The position numbers and the translations under genes were made by a program. This document shows, piece by piece, positions 50,535-63,480 of a stretch of DNA of 64,000 nucleotides. The stretch is from Silurus meridionalis (taxonomy: Eukaryota > Chordata > Actinopteri > Siluriformes > Siluridae): positions 12,002,963 to 12,066,962 of the forward strand of contig NC_060887.1 of assembly GCF_014805685.1 (NCBI RefSeq). Reading direction: 5' to 3'. Below the pieces are notes generated by a model. The model did no database searches, was not told the origin of the DNA, and saw only the letters and a program-made list of their open reading frames with translations. The first letter of the stretch is position 1. Every line of letters begins with the position of its first letter.

Positions 50535-52790
50535 GAGAGCATCAAGGTATTTTTTGTGCATGAATGCATGGATCTGGCGCGGATCTTTCTACTTACACTA
50601 TTCCATCATGGTCGGGGTCTCGCTGCACGAATATGCTTACGTGGACTGGCTTTTACATGACGGCTCTTAAATCGGAGGAGTGGGCACTGACATGAAGATT
50701 TGTGTGGATTTGAGATCTTAGCGATTGATCTTATACACTCTTTGTGAAGTTGGTGTGCATTCAGTGCATTCAGTCGAATATGGAAAGGGGAAATGGTTCA
50801 AAGGTTATGGATTACAGAATTTCAGGTTTAATGCAAATGATTTTGATGCCAAAATTGAACAGTATCATAGAGACCATGAGGCAAGATCTTGTACAATACA
50901 ACGCAGTTCAGTCTCCTCATTGTTAATCAACTTTCCAGCTTTGCTTCGGTGGAATATTTGTACAAACTGCCCTCAATATTAAGCAGGATATCAGAAAAAC
51001 CTGTAACAAATGTAAAAAAAAAAAAAGTGTTCAATGTCCAGTCATCTCCTCAGTGAAACTGATATATGTAATCATCAACTCCAACTTGATTGATGTCTAA
51101 ATAAAAGAAAGGATTGTGTCATGGATTTTGAATGCCAGTGTCATCTGTTCTGATATGTATTTTTAATTTTTTTGAAAAATGGACATTGGAGAAATCTACA
51201 GCGATCAGGCATAACATTATGACCACTTGCCTAATATTTTGTTGATCCCTTTTTTGCTGCCAAACCAGTCCTGAAACATCAAGCATTACCAGTATTAACA
51301 GGATAGATACTTTTGATAGATACTGACCACTGCAGACCAACAACAGCCCAGAAGATCTGCCGTTTAATAGACGCTCTGACCCAATCGCCTACGCGTCACA
51401 ATTTGTCTTTTGTCAAACTCGCTAAATTCCATTTTTCCTGCTTCTAACACGTCAACTTTGAGGAAAAAATTTTCATTTGCTGTCTAATACTGTGTATCCA
51501 ACTCACTAACAGGTGCCATGATAAAGAGATAATCAATGTTATTCACCCCACTGGACATAATGTTATAACGCCATAATGCTATGCCTGGTTGGTGTATATT
51601 GGTGGAAAGTGCATATAGGTGAAGGAATGCTGATTGAAGGGAAATATTATACAGTAGGTCTATCTTTATGTCTAAAGGATTCCCCAAGGGTTCTCTCTTT
51701 AAACTGTAAAAGGTTCTAAAAGTGTTCCTTATGATCGGAAGGCACATCTATAAACATACAAACAGAGATCTATTATATTATATTGGAAAACTGCTAATTC
51801 ATGATTATTAGTGTATACATTAGTGTGTACAGCACATAAATGAGACATAAAGGGCTCATAATATTTTCTTACAATTCGTTTTATTCAATATTTGCTTATT
51901 AAAGCATAACACCAAAGGGAACAGTAAAGGTAAGGGGAATGTTTCGTTGTTGATTTTTTTACAATCAGTACTTATTTCAAAACATATAATGCTCAAAATG
52001 TACTACTTATTGGTATTGTTTTGAAACTAGATCCGATGACCTTGCTCAATGACATCCTGCTGCCCATTTATTCATCTAGACCTTTCTGCAGCCAGAGAAT
52101 TCCAATACTGTCTGTGGTCACAAACGACATCATGAGCGAAATTTAAGCCCTTTGCCTAAAGTTATAGGTCTCTGATTGCTTTTCTATGATTGATTAGCCA
52201 ACAATTATAGCATGTATAGCTCAGAGTCTGGCTGCTTGGCCCCAGGTAAAATCTGTCTGTTATTCTACACATTTATAGATGACAAATCGCAGAAAAAAAT
52301 GTTAAATCTGTTGATGTGTGTACAATCAGATGGAAGCATTAGTGCAAATCAGAACATCAGAAGGAAAAAGTTTTTCTGACTGATCATCTACATTCTATGA
52401 TGAAACATTTTTCTCCTGATAGATTTGATCTCTTCCAGGATGATCCCATTCCACCCACAGAGCAGAGCACCCTCTAAACTGTTTGTTGACCAGGTAAATC
52501 GCAAGCTATGACTTTCAACCTATGGAACATCAAGGGGAGATTTTATCACTCATATGGATTTGCTAGTACAAATTCTTCAAAACAACAGCTAGCGAATAAC
52601 TGCATGCTATTTATCCCTGCAGTACATTTCTACAGTTACACAGACAGGTTTAAGGAACCCCAGGGCAGTGATAAGAAATCATCCCCAGCTGCACAAATTG
52701 GCTTTCAATCGAAGAGAACACTATCCAGAGGCAGGCCAGGATGAAGTGGGCAGATCTAAAGTTCTGTGTCCCTCTGTACTTTGAGGGACA
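50535..52790. repeat. ENDOD1-like 3' UTR and repeat-containing intergenic DNA
   Basis: AATAAA at 51100-51105, 566 bases after the stop, is a good poly(A) signal candidate. At 51197-51600 lies an element with inverted ends: 'agcgatcaggcataacatta' at the left and a counterpart 'taatgctatgcctggttggtgtat' at the right, a widespread fish MITE. The sequence from 51.6 to 52.8 kb shows no clear structure. Confidence 0.6.
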
Positions 52791-52794
52791 CAGG

Positions 52795-53015
52795 TTCTTC
52801 CTTGACATACATCCTCAACCTTTACAAAACATGTCCTCATGGACTTCACTTTGGGTCACTTAGTTCTAGTAAAGGGAAAGGGCAATGCTACATCAAACAA
52901 AGATATTCAATACAAGTATGTGCTGTTAAAATGTGGCAGAAGTTTAAAGAAGGCTCATTTATGGGCATGATGGTCAGGTGTCTACAGACATTTGGTCATA
53001 TAGTGGTTATTATTT
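52795..53015 (+). repeat. Tc1-type dispersed repeat end
   Basis: 'catgtcctcatggacttcac', 'ggtcacttagttctagtaaa', 'gggcatgatggtcaggtgtc' and 'catttggtcatatagtg' follow the order of a known teleost repeat, the right half of the family seen at 9.9 kb. Confidence 0.65.
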
Positions 53016-54480
53016 GACTGTATTCTTGAGATTGAAATGCAAAAAGAAAGCAGATACACAAACTCATTCTATTGCATGGCATATGACTTAAACCTTTCAG
53101 TTTTAGACATAGATGTTCCACTGCTTTTTCTCAAGTTCTTTATAAGAACTCAGACACATGTGAAATCAGACTAGATCAGATTTTTATTTTTATAGGGACA
53201 TGGAAACAAATTACATGCTGAGGTTTAACAGCTAGTTGGGTACTGTTCATGTTTCATAGCTCGAGAATTCCTGGCTTTATCCTAAGTTGAGCTAAACATG
53301 GAAACTCTGCATAGTTTCTTCTAAGTTTCTCTCATGGGTAAAGTAAACCATTGGTGTCAAAATTCTATACTGGGTCTAAGTAGAGAGCCAAACACTGTGA
53401 ACATTTTATGAAAAAAAAACAGAATACAGAATAAATTGCAAAAATAAAACATTAGGTAAAAGCAGTACATGCTGTTTATTTGCACAATTGATGTTTCTTG
53501 GCTGTCAGTTTAATAAAGTTTGGGGGTTAGGGTCTGTGCTGTGGCAACTCTCAGGATAGAGTGAAGATCTGCATCATTGAGACTACTCCTGTGTATGCTT
53601 TTGTTGATCATAAATAACTCAAAGATATGTAGTGTACTTCCAAACATGCAGAGGCTTCGAGCGGCCTGTAGGTGGAGATGGGGCATCGTTTTAGGAATGA
53701 AGCATGGAAACTGTGCATGTCACGCCCACAGAATCAAACTTTGACAGTTATGATATATATATAAATATGACATTACCTTGTGTGCCTGATATGATGGATC
53801 TGTAGGCGGGAAGTTGCCCAGGGGTCTTAAGTTTGACATGTCTGCTCTAAATAACAAGTGTGAACAGGTATGTGAATGTGTCCTGAAAGTGCCCTTAAAT
53901 GGACAACACACATTCACCTCAATGTGTCCAGTGTTTTCAGGCCGATATACAATAGTGGGCTGTCAGGGCTAGCAGGGCCTTATCTGCTGGCCAAACCTTT
54001 ATCAGAATCACTGACTTACATTTTAATATGTAGTTTTCCTTTGACATTTTCTCATCTTTTGAAGGGATATTCAGAAAGCGCAATATTCAGAGCTCACAAA
54101 CTGCAAAAATCCAGTATCTATTTGAAAAACTATAGGTTGATTAATCGGTTATCGGCAAGTGCGGTCCATTGTGGCTATCTGCATCTGTAAAATCCATCAG
54201 TCGACCTCTAGTTGTAAGTGTATGTTGCATGCCTTGATGACAGGAGTAGTGCGGCTTCCATTTAAAGCACTGTGGCCCAAAGCCAGCCATTTTCACCGTC
54301 ATGATGGATGATAGCGTTCTATTCAGAGCCAAACTATTCCTACTCAGCTTGTCTTCTACCAAAGAGATGAAGCAGTAGGAAGTAGGAACAGGTAGGTTAA
54401 TAAAATAATAAGTTAATAAAAATAATATTTGTCTTTACAGAGTTCATTAACAACTGAAAATAACCACAATTGCTAACTTT
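53016..54480. other. Intergenic stretch, nothing recognised
   Basis: AT-rich unique-looking DNA with no exon, RNA gene or transposon signature that I can support. Confidence 0.6.
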
Positions 54481-54499
54481 AATTCAACAGTTCCTTTGT

Positions 54500-54639
54500 G
54501 GTCTGTGGTGTTGTTCAGTGTGTATTTAGTGTTGTGTTGTACAGGTATAAGGCGTGTGTGTGTGTTATGTTAGGGGAACTGGTTGGCTTATCTCTTTTCT
54601 GGTAGAATTAGAAAGTAAAAACAACAGCGATGAGACTGA

Positions 54640-54671
<32 letters not shown>

Positions 54672-54755
54672 TGTCTGTCTGTCTGGCTTTCTCTTTTTCT
54701 CTCTTTATCTCTCTGCCTGCTTGCCCTTGTCTATGTCTGTCTGCCTGTCTGTCTG

Positions 54756-54830
<75 letters not shown>

Positions 54831-54870
54831 GCTTGCCCTTGTCTCTGTCTGTCTACCTCTGAGCTCTATG
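54500..54870. repeat. Duplicate of the sequence upstream of VARS1, with CT-rich tract
   Basis: From about 54518 to 54640 the sequence ('tgtatttagtgt', 'acaggtataaggcgtgtg', 'tctcttttctggtagaatt', 'aaaacaac', 'gatgagactgat') closely parallels 58434-58563, immediately 5' of the VARS1 coding exon. Both copies continue into CT and CTGT/CTGC simple repeats. The left copy is not followed by VARS1 coding sequence. Confidence 0.8.
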
Positions 54871-55073
54871 AGCTTAGAGAAGGGCAGCAGATAGCTGCAT
54901 TAATGATTTTATTTTGTCTTTGTTGCTCATGTATTCCGTCTTTAATTCAACAGCAGTTTAACTCACAAAACACAACGCAAATAAGAGTACTAGAAATCCA
55001 ACATTGGGAAAAAGAAAGATGATGCAGACAAAAAAAAGTAGGCAGTTACACCTATCTGAAGCATGGGAACATT

Positions 55074-55076
<3 letters not shown>

Positions 55077-55127
<51 letters not shown>
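55077..55127. repeat. (TG)n microsatellite
   Basis: About 25 TG units next to a dispersed repeat ('cgattctttgattcttttcattcg', 55165-55430) that recurs in part at 57330-57420. Confidence 0.9.
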
Positions 55128-55129
<2 letters not shown>

Positions 55130-55486
55130 ACGAGCATCCATGTTGCCTAATAGTGATGTGTCATCTATGGACGATTCTTTGATTCTTTTCATTCGTTGAT
55201 TTTGAGTCTTTAAGACGTCTTCAAGAGTCGTCTCAAAGAGTGATTCGTTCATTATGTAAGGGAATGAGCAAAATCTCCCTAGGTTATGTAAAGGGAACAG
55301 AATTGAGTAATTCATCATTAGTATTGAGTAGTCGTTGAGTAGTACCTCATGATTCTTCTAGTCCGAATCGTTTCGTTTTATCAGGTGACTCCCACATATG
55401 CTATGCAGTGCATTACACAAGATACTAGGACATTTTGAGGGGCAGTGGCCCAAACGACAAAAAGGGGAACTAAATGGGTGGATGCT

Positions 55487-56400
55487 TGACAGAGGTGGCA
55501 AAAGTACACACATCCTTCACTCAAATAGAAGTACAGATACTCATGTTTTAAAAGATGTTGGTAAAAGTTGCAGTACTGACTACACTTTTTCATTCAAGTT
55601 AAAATAAAGCAGTTTGGCCTCTGACATGTACTTAGGTAAAAAAGTAGCCATTATATTAATACAAAAGATTTAACATTTTTTTACCAATTGAATGTTGCCT
55701 GAGAAATAGAGAAGGATCAGTCACACCATGAAGTTATGGGAAAGAGTAGTGAAAGACAGGCTGAGGCCATCTGTGAGCAACAGAGCACCAAGAAGGAGGA
55801 AAAGAGGAAGGCCAAGGAGGAGGTTCATAGATGTGGTGAAGGAAGACCTGCGGGTAGTTGGTTAGAAAGAGGGAGATGTAGAGGACAGAGTAGTATGGAG
55901 ACGGACGAGCCGCTGTGGCGACCCCTAATAGGAGAATCCGAAAGAAAAAGAAGTTACCTAATGAATGTGTCCAGACTGAACATCCACCATATAGAACACA
56001 AGCAGAGAAAAGATGATGATGATCAGGTGATCAGGAATCTCTCTGTTCTCAGTAATGTTTCCACCGCTGACTTCTTCTGTCTCATCTACATTAGCCCTAC
56101 TGTACTTCTTGTTGCCTTTCTGTCTTGCTCATTGTGTGCTTCGTAAACTAGCCTACGTCTGTGGTGTGTGAGAGCCAGGAAATGGTATGTGCAATGACAA
56201 GAAATTGTTTGATGAGCTAAAAACAGCACGCAATGAGAAGAAAAAATATTGATCACCAAATAGATTAAAACTAAAGTAACGAGTTTGGTTTGAAAATGTA
56301 AGAAGTAATTACAGATATTTGTGTAAAAAAAGTAATGAGAAAAAAAACAGAAAAATCTACTTAAGTAAACTGCTTGATAAATACAAATGATCCAGTTGTT
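55487..56400. repeat. hAT-like MITE interrupted by an internally deleted RTE copy
   Basis: Left text 'agaggtggcaaaagtacaca' and 'agtacagatactcatgttt' and right text 'taaaactaaagtaacgag' and 'ctacttaagtaaactg' belong to one family of fish MITEs. Between them, about 55726-55955, is RTE-like sequence on the plus strand: a short piece of the polymerase region fused directly to the C-terminal [12 protein letters not shown] and WRRTSRCGDP-like end seen at 17.98-18.18 kb. Confidence 0.65.
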
Positions 56401-56689
56401 ACAAATATACATCTGAAAGAGAAGACAGCACACTCTGTAATAGTTTCAGACGTAACCGTAGATGTTTTGATAGTACACAATTACACATTGCTGATAATTA
56501 CAAACTATTTACTGTTTTACATTTTGATACCTCATTATTTATGATTCGCATTTACACATTATTTCTAAGAATGTCAATATTTCGTACAAGTTGTTAACAC
56601 GTTTAGAAGACAAATCATTAGTGACAGAAATACAAAAACAAACTATCAAATGACTAAATTAGTGGATCGCCACTGACTGTAATCAAGTC

Positions 56690-57185
56690 AAGTCAAGAAG
56701 CTTTTACTTTTGATTCATTTCAACCTTTTATAGCTGACACAGTACGCAGTGGAATGAGACACCGTTCCACCAGAACCCTGGTGCTACATCACACAACATA
56801 AAGTTACATAACAGAACACAGAGCTAAGGACTAAAGTGAGTGTCCTCACCACATAAAGTGCATCGTGTGCAACCGAGTGCAAACAGACAACACAAGAGAG
56901 TGTGGGGCAGATACACAAAACACAAAATAGCACTGACCAATGAAAATATTGTATAATATGATTATACAGTAATGTGCAAAAGGGAACTATAAACAAGAGT
57001 GTATTTGTAAACATACACACAATGTAGTGCAAAAAACAGCAGTAGCAGCAGTCCAGATGTGCAAAAACAGCAAGTAACAGTATAATATGATAAAATATGA
57101 ATATACTATGGGTAGTGGAATGGATTGAGAGTAATGAGTGTGTGTTGAGTTCAGGTTGTACAGTTTCGTAACACACAGTTGAGCG
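56690..57185. repeat. Dispersed fish repeat ('caagtcaagaagctttta' family)
   Basis: 'tcaagtcaagaagcttttac', 'cagtggaatgagacacc', 'ccctggtgctacatcac' and 'gtagtgcaaaaaacagcag' are typical of an abundant teleost repeat. It explains a 130-codon open frame on the minus strand. Confidence 0.65.
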
Positions 57186-58079
57186 TGTTAGTGTGTTTTG
57201 TACAGTTCAGTTCTGTATCAATATGGTAACAGAACGTTTTGAACTTGGGGTTTTAGTGAGATGGGCATTGGCTCTAGCCACCGGGCCACCCTCCTGTGCA
57301 CGGCCCTGCAGGAAACAGAATTAAGTAATGGTTAATCTCATGAGTCCTCTGGTCCAAATCGTTCGTTCTTTTGTAATGTAACTCCAATATATATGCTATG
57401 CAGTTATAAATACATATATAAATAATTGGAACTATAGTCAAAGTTCATGTATGTAGACCTTTTGGGCGATTTGCGTATTATAAAAATGTAACATTTTATT
57501 TGATTGTATATTTGATCGTTTTGATGAACGAGATTCAAGTCAGTAAAATGATCCGATCTATCCATTGTTTTTAACAGACGTCATTTACCTGGAAACAAAA
57601 AATTATAATTTCCGATTAGCTTCTACAGTAGATGGCATTTAATTCTGTATTATTATTCTGTATTCTGTATACTAGAGACAGCGATGAACACGGCAGAAGA
57701 ACTTCCTCTCTGCATGCCTGCACGTTGAGCACACTACAGTTGGGACATTTACATATTGGTACACTGTTTAAGAAAATCTGCCTATTTTAAAAATGTTAGT
57801 TTATTTTTCACTTGTTTTAAAAACGTGAGTCAAAAGGTTAGTGCCATCATCTTTGAAAGTCCAGTGTAGGTTTCTGGGTCATGGAACAGAATAGGCCCTG
57901 GGCATCATCACAAAGTATAACCCCAGTCTATTAGTGTAAAAGGTCATAGTGCAAATACTAGTGCCATATTCTTAGACCTGAAAGCCTATATTTTATGAAT
58001 TATTCATGATTCACAATATTTATGGCCGGGCCAGTGTAGAAAAGATGATGCAAAGGGAATGGAAAATGTCTAAAGCTTC

Positions 58080-58260
58080 CTTTAAGATGCTGAAACATTC
58101 TTTCGATTTGAGACACAGCCGGACGTGTTTGTTGCATCAGTCGCTTCTACTTTACGCCAGTCGTTACGTCGGTGTAGCACTGCTTTACGGCAGCGTTGGA
58201 GCTTTCTTGTGACGCGGCTGCATGCTGGAGGAGGTTGACGGCTCTCATTACTGCGTTTAA
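58080..58260 (+). promoter_or_regulatory. Candidate VARS1 promoter region
   Basis: A local rise in CG dinucleotides ('cgttacgtcggtg', 'acggcagcgttgg', 'gacgcggctgc') lies 700-850 bases upstream of the first coding exon, which starts two bases after a splice acceptor (58939). A noncoding first exon should therefore exist nearby. This patch is the best candidate, though weak. Confidence 0.35.
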
Positions 58261-58559
58261 AGGTGGGTTTATCAGCACCAGTGCAACTCTCAGAAAGCCC
58301 AAGATCCATGTGCACTAACGATCTACACAAACCGTTGCATTAAGTCTCTTTCCAAAAGATTCAGGAACTTCTGCCGGCTCTATACTGCTGTTAAATGAAT
58401 GGACTTCAGAGTGTGTTGTGTTGTTTTGTTCATTGTGTATTGTAGTGTGTATTTAGTGTCGTGTTGTACAAGTATAAGGCGTGTGTATTATATTAGGGAA
58501 ACTGGTTAGCTGAACTCTTTTCTGGTAGAATTTGAAAGTAAAAACAACAATGATGAGAC

Positions 58560-58935
<376 letters not shown>

Positions 58936-58941
58936 TCAGTC

Positions 58942-61900
58942 ATGGACTCCCTACACGTGTCCTCCAACCCTGACGACATCAGGAGTTTGCTGGTCCTGAT
59001 CGCTGCTGAATTCTCTCCCAGCCGCCCACGTGTGTGTGCTAAGGACAGTCCAGCTAATGTTGTGCATTCTCACCCCATTTTGGTCCTGGGAGGAAGCGAG
59101 GGAACGGCGCTGTGCGGTGCCAGCGCCGTCAGCTGGTACCTGGCATCCGCAGGCGAGAAGGTGGGCAACGATGCCAAGCAGCAGAGCCAGGTGTGGCAGT
59201 GGCTGAGCTTCGCAGAGAGCGAACTGATTCCTGTGGCCTCTGCTGTGGTTTTCCCTCTGCTAGGTGTGACAGGCATTGACAAAAAGGTGGGACCCATGGG
59301 ACCTAGATTTCCTGATTCATGTGCTGACTTGTATTATTGTAACTATTATAAATTGTATAATTATGATTACAATTTCTTCCCCCAGCTTCAGCAGACTTCC
59401 CATGGAGAGCTGCTGCGTGTTCTGAAGATTCTGGATCAGAGTTTAGAGCCACGGACGTTCCTGGTTGGAGAGAGCTTGTCTCTGGCTGACATGGCTGTCG
59501 CAACAGCTGTGCTTCTGCCTTTCAAATATGTAAGTCTTTGCATGAAGGCAATTTGCGTGTGTATTCCGTAGGGGTGACCCTGGATAGTCGAAGATTCGAT
59601 GCTTCGATAGGAGGAGTCTGATTACCAATATTGTAGTAGAATCTTTGCGGAGGTGTTCTGTCATTTTGGATATATGAGGGCGCTCAATGTCTGATTTCAC
59701 ATAACTACCGGTTTTCTTCTAATAGATTGATATACAGACTATTATTATAATGCTGTGAATAAAAATCCAACCTCCCCGTGACAGATTTCGGTTTCACTTC
59801 AATATATACCAGCATCTGGGAGATTCTGTAATTGAATATTCCATTCAAATGTAATTCTTTGCGTTAATATGTGATTGAGCTTCACTCAAAAGCCCAATGA
59901 CACTCAAGACTAAGACTCGACAAATCGGTGTAAACCCTTGAAATGAGGACACCCCTAATATTCCAGTGTGCTTGATCTTGGACGGGGTCTTCCCTTGCTG
60001 TTTATATAGATTAACTGCTTGACTGCGATCGTACACCGTTCATTGTTAAGAAGATTAATTTTGACTGCATTTTTCCACCCGTTTGTGGTTCTTCCCCATA
60101 CTGTTACCACAAAGTTGGAACTTTTCCCATCTCTTTCATAAAGAGAACCAAATCTGCTCCAGCATGACGGTGCCCCTGTGCACAAATCCAGCTCCATGAA
60201 GATATGGTTTGCATGAGTTGGAGTGGAAGATCTTGAGTGGCCTGACTTAACCCTGTTGAATGTCTTTGGGATGAATTGGAACGCTGACCGCACTCCAGGC
60301 CTCCACATCCTACATCAACGGCCTTGCGGCTGAACGAGCACAAAATCTTCACAAGCACACTTTAACGTCTAGTGGAACATCTTCCTAGAAAAACGGAGGT
60401 TATTAGAACAGTACCGTATTTTCCGGACTATAAAGCGCACCCAAATATAAGTCGCACCCACTGAATTTGACAAAGATTTTTATTTTTTACATAAATAAGC
60501 CGCACCTGTCTATAACTGAAACTAATGAACTTTACACAGGCTTTAATGAAAGACAGTGTCTGTTACACGGCTTGTATCTAAACAGTAGCCTACCAAGAAA
60601 GTCATTGTTCACTGTCTTCCTCCTTACTTTCACAACAATTTCTCTCAGGAGTTTATCCTTTGGCATCGGCGTGTGTTTAAAAATCACCATCGGTGAATCT
60701 TTTCTCCCGATGCCCTGCAGCTCAGAACACAGGTGAAGTGTGTTTTTTCATGCCCGGTTGTTTTCAGCGTGACGAATGATTCGCATTTCCTGTAGACAGT
60801 CCGAGTGAGCGGAAGGTCAAACATCAGAGAAACCTCATCCATATTTATGATGTGGTGCGGCCCGATTCAGTGGGAGCGCATCTGATTTAATATAAAGAGT
60901 TTCATTGGTTAACCTGAACCCGTTCGGCAATATAATCGGTCTAATGTTATGGGGCTCAGTTTTTTGGCTTGAAGTTTGTGAAACCGGGAAAAAACCCAGG
61001 AAAAATCCATAAATTAGCCGCTTTATTGTTTAAGCCGCGGGATTTAAAGCGTGGGAAAAAAGTAGCGGCTTATAGTCCGGAAAATACGGTAAATGGTGTT
61101 TGTATGTAGAATGGGATGTTCAAAAAGCACATCAATAAGATCATGAAATGTATGATCAGGTGTCCAAAAACTTTAGAAACTTTAGTGTGTCTTCGCATGC
61201 TGTTTTCTTTATTAATGCTTGTAGCATGTGTAGGAAGACTCTGTGAGGCAAGAGCTATTTTTTCTTTCATTTTTTAGTGTAGTTGTTAATAATGTGGATA
61301 TAATGATCAGTGGAAGCTCAGAGGTAAAGATGTTGGATTTCTAGTTGGAAGGTCATGAATTCAAATCCCAGCACCAAGTCGTTGCCTCATAATTGATATT
61401 CGCTCTGGATAAGCGGTGAAACAATGCACACACACACAGGTCTTATTCATTTGCTCTTTCTTTCACCAAAAAAACCCAAACCTGGGTTTAAACAGGATGT
61501 AACGAATTGCAGGAGCGATTACTATACATTAGGTTCATGTTCATTCTGACGCCCACGCGCATGCTTTAAAAAGAAAGGGAATGCATGTGAGATATTTATA
61601 TGGTGCAAAAAAAAGCACAAATTCTGTGCATTTATTTCAGGGGACAGTTATAGCGAAACGACATCTCTCTCGATAACACTTTCCAGAATGCTGCACAACG
61701 ACATCATCGTCTGATTCAGGGAATATGATTTCTTGCTATGTCTCTCTGCAGGTTTTGGACTCTTCAAACAGAAAGTCACTGGTGAACCTGAGCAGGTGGT
61801 TTGACACTTGCGTGAACCAGCCTGAGTTTTTGAAGGTGTTGGGTAAAGTGTCGCCCTGTGAGAAAATGGTGCCCGTGACGCCCAAACCGAATTCTACCAC

Positions 61901-61947
61901 CACTGATCCTGCTGCAAACAATACGTCCAACGGAACAGCTGTTAGCG

Positions 61948-61983
<36 letters not shown>

Positions 61984-63480
61984 GCATGGTGAAGAGATGG
62001 TCGCTAAGCTTCTTCCTGCGCTATTTCATGTCTAACTTGCACTGTCGGGGAATGTCATAATATTTTAACAAGTGTATGAATGTTCTTTGTCTTTTAACGT
62101 TTTGCTTCACCGGGTTCTTGTCAGGTCCACCAAAGACCGAAGCACAGCTGAAGAAAGAGGCCAAGAAGCGTGAGAAGATGGAGAAGTTCCAGCAGAAAAA
62201 GGAGATGGAGGAGAAGAAGAAACAGATTCAGTCACAGTCGGAGGTGAGAGCGATGGACTTTCATGTATTTTCGGTTTCTCTTCGGGTTGTATCTGGATTA
62301 AAAAAAAAAAAACGAGAATCTGGAGGAGACGTCTAGACGAGGGTTTGATCAATCAGTCCTGAATTCCGGAATTGTTGGGACGTTATTATTTTTGATTTGA
62401 ATAAAATGGAAACCAAAAGACGGCGATTGCGGACCATGTTGTCACATGGCTTCCTTTTTGCATGATGAAGCTTCAGTTGGCATCTGCAGATGGCACAGTG
62501 AATTGTGTTTACCGACAGTGGTTTCTAGAAGTATTCCTGAGCCCATTTAGGGGCCAGAAGACAACGGGGATCCAACAAAGGTCTTACACACCGAGGTCTC
62601 TCTAAATCTTTGGATGTACTGTAGATGATATTTGCAAAGCCTTAGCAATTTGACGTTGAGGAACATTGTTTTTTAAAGTATTCCACAATCTTTTTACACA
62701 CTCGTTCATGGATTGGAGAGCCTCTGCTCATCTTTACTTCTGAAAGACTCTCTAAGACATCCATTTTATAGCTAATCATGTTACAGACTTGATGTCAATT
62801 AACTTAATTAGTTGCTAGATGTTCTTCCAGATGAATCTTTTCAAAATTTCTGGCTTTTTGAGCCTTTTGTTGCCCCGTGGGACCCGTTCCTGAATTCAGG
62901 TTGTACATGTGGTCTAATGAGATGTGAACAACAACAGTGCGAATGAGGTTTTTTTTTTTTTTTTTTTATGCTTAGAAAAAAGCCAAACCTGAAAAAAAGG
63001 AACTCGGTGTGATCACATACAACATCCCCACCCCGGCCGGAGAGAAAAAAGGTAGGTTTTGCGTATAATTTAAACCTACCTATTGATGGAGATGTCAAAA
63101 CATGTATTTGTAACCTTCTTACATTTACTGCATATTGTCTCTGATTTTCAAAACCGCTCAGACATGCTCGGCCCACTGCCGGACTCGTACAGTCCTCAGT
63201 ACGTGGAGGCAGCCTGGTACCCTTGGTGGGAGAAACAGGGTTTCTTCAAACCTGAATATGGAGTAAGAAACTCGTTATTCCTTCTTTATCAGGTGCTTAA
63301 TGTAAATGTTTTTCCCTCACGATTTCACTTTTTCGATCTGTTTGTTTATTAGCGGAAGAGCATTAGCGAAGCGAACCCCCGCGGTATATTTATGATGTGC
63401 ATCCCTCCTCCTAACGTGACAGGATCTCTTCATCTGGGTCACGCCCTAACCAATGCCATTCAGGACTGCCTGACCCGATG
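58942..63480 (+). CDS. vars1: Valyl-tRNA synthetase, cytosolic (5' part)
   Basis: VARS1 charges tRNA-Val and binds the eEF1 complex through its N-terminal GST-like domain. Exons in view: 58942-59286, 59386-59529, 61752-61947, 62125-62243, 62976-63051, 63162-63262 and 63353-63480, in frame, 369 residues so far; the full protein is about 1,260. Residues 1 to about 225 are the GST-like domain ([14 protein letters not shown], then [18 protein letters not shown]). A Lys/Glu linker ([19 protein letters not shown]) and [15 protein letters not shown] lead to the catalytic core: [21 protein letters not shown] and [17 protein letters not shown], with the class I HIGH motif as HLGH at residues 354-357. 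The last exon ends inside a Trp codon at a GTAAAG donor; the gene runs past the window. Its own start lacks an obvious mitochondrial leader, so it is the cytosolic enzyme. No breaks seen. Confidence 0.96.
59530..60410. repeat. VARS1 intron 2: MITE and left half of a Tc1-type repeat
   Basis: About 59572-59960 ('ggggtgaccctggatagtcg' to 'gaggacacccctaatatt') looks like a hAT-like MITE with imperfect inverted ends. About 60140-60410 is a further copy of the 9.9-kb Tc1-type family ('ctgctccagcatgac', 'tgtctttgggatgaattgg'); its right end resumes after the next element. Confidence 0.65.
60413..61091 (-). mobile_element. Tigger/pogo-like element with matching TIRs, TA-flanked, nested insertion
   Basis: The ends are inverted complements: 'ccgtattttccggactataa' on the left and 'ttatagtccggaaaatacgg' on the right, each flanked by TA, the target duplication of the Tc1/mariner superfamily. 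On the minus strand the interior reads [17 protein letters not shown] and then [15 protein letters not shown], the start of a DDE_1 transposase core of pogo/Tigger type, followed by stops. It is a deletion derivative. The interrupted host repeat continues on the right at 'ggtgtttgtatgtagaatgg'. Confidence 0.85.
61092..61751. repeat. VARS1 intron 2, right part: repeat end and tRNA-type SINE scrap
   Basis: To about 61190 is the right end of the interrupted Tc1-type repeat. At 61315-61420 'gtggaagctcagaggtaaag' and 'gaattcaaatcccagcacc' resemble A-box and B-box regions of a tRNA-derived fish SINE, ending 'gctctggataagcgg'. The rest up to the acceptor has no clear structure. Confidence 0.55.
61952..61981. 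repeat. (GT)n microsatellite at VARS1 exon 3 donor
   Basis: The donor AGCG|GTGAGTG leads straight into about 13 GT units. Confidence 0.9.
62244..62975. repeat. VARS1 intron 4 with DNA-transposon relic
   Basis: 'ttcctgagcccatttagggg', 'gtctctctaaatctttggat', 'tgaggaacattgtttttta' and 'gttcttccagatgaatct' follow the order of a very common fish DNA element related to those at 14.1 and 41.1 kb. A T run (62949-62967) forms the tract before the exon 5 acceptor. Confidence 0.65.

Noticed and set aside
54554..55022. Ser/Leu/Cys-rich open frames
   Set aside because: They are translations of CT and CTGT simple repeats.
56784..57176. 130-codon hydrophobic minus-strand open frame
   Set aside because: It covers a common fish repeat; the Cys/Phe/Leu bias comes from antisense of 'gtgcaaaa' type text.
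60467..60736. 89-codon plus-strand open frame in VARS1 intron 2
   Set aside because: It is antisense to the Tigger-like transposase relic read on the minus strand.
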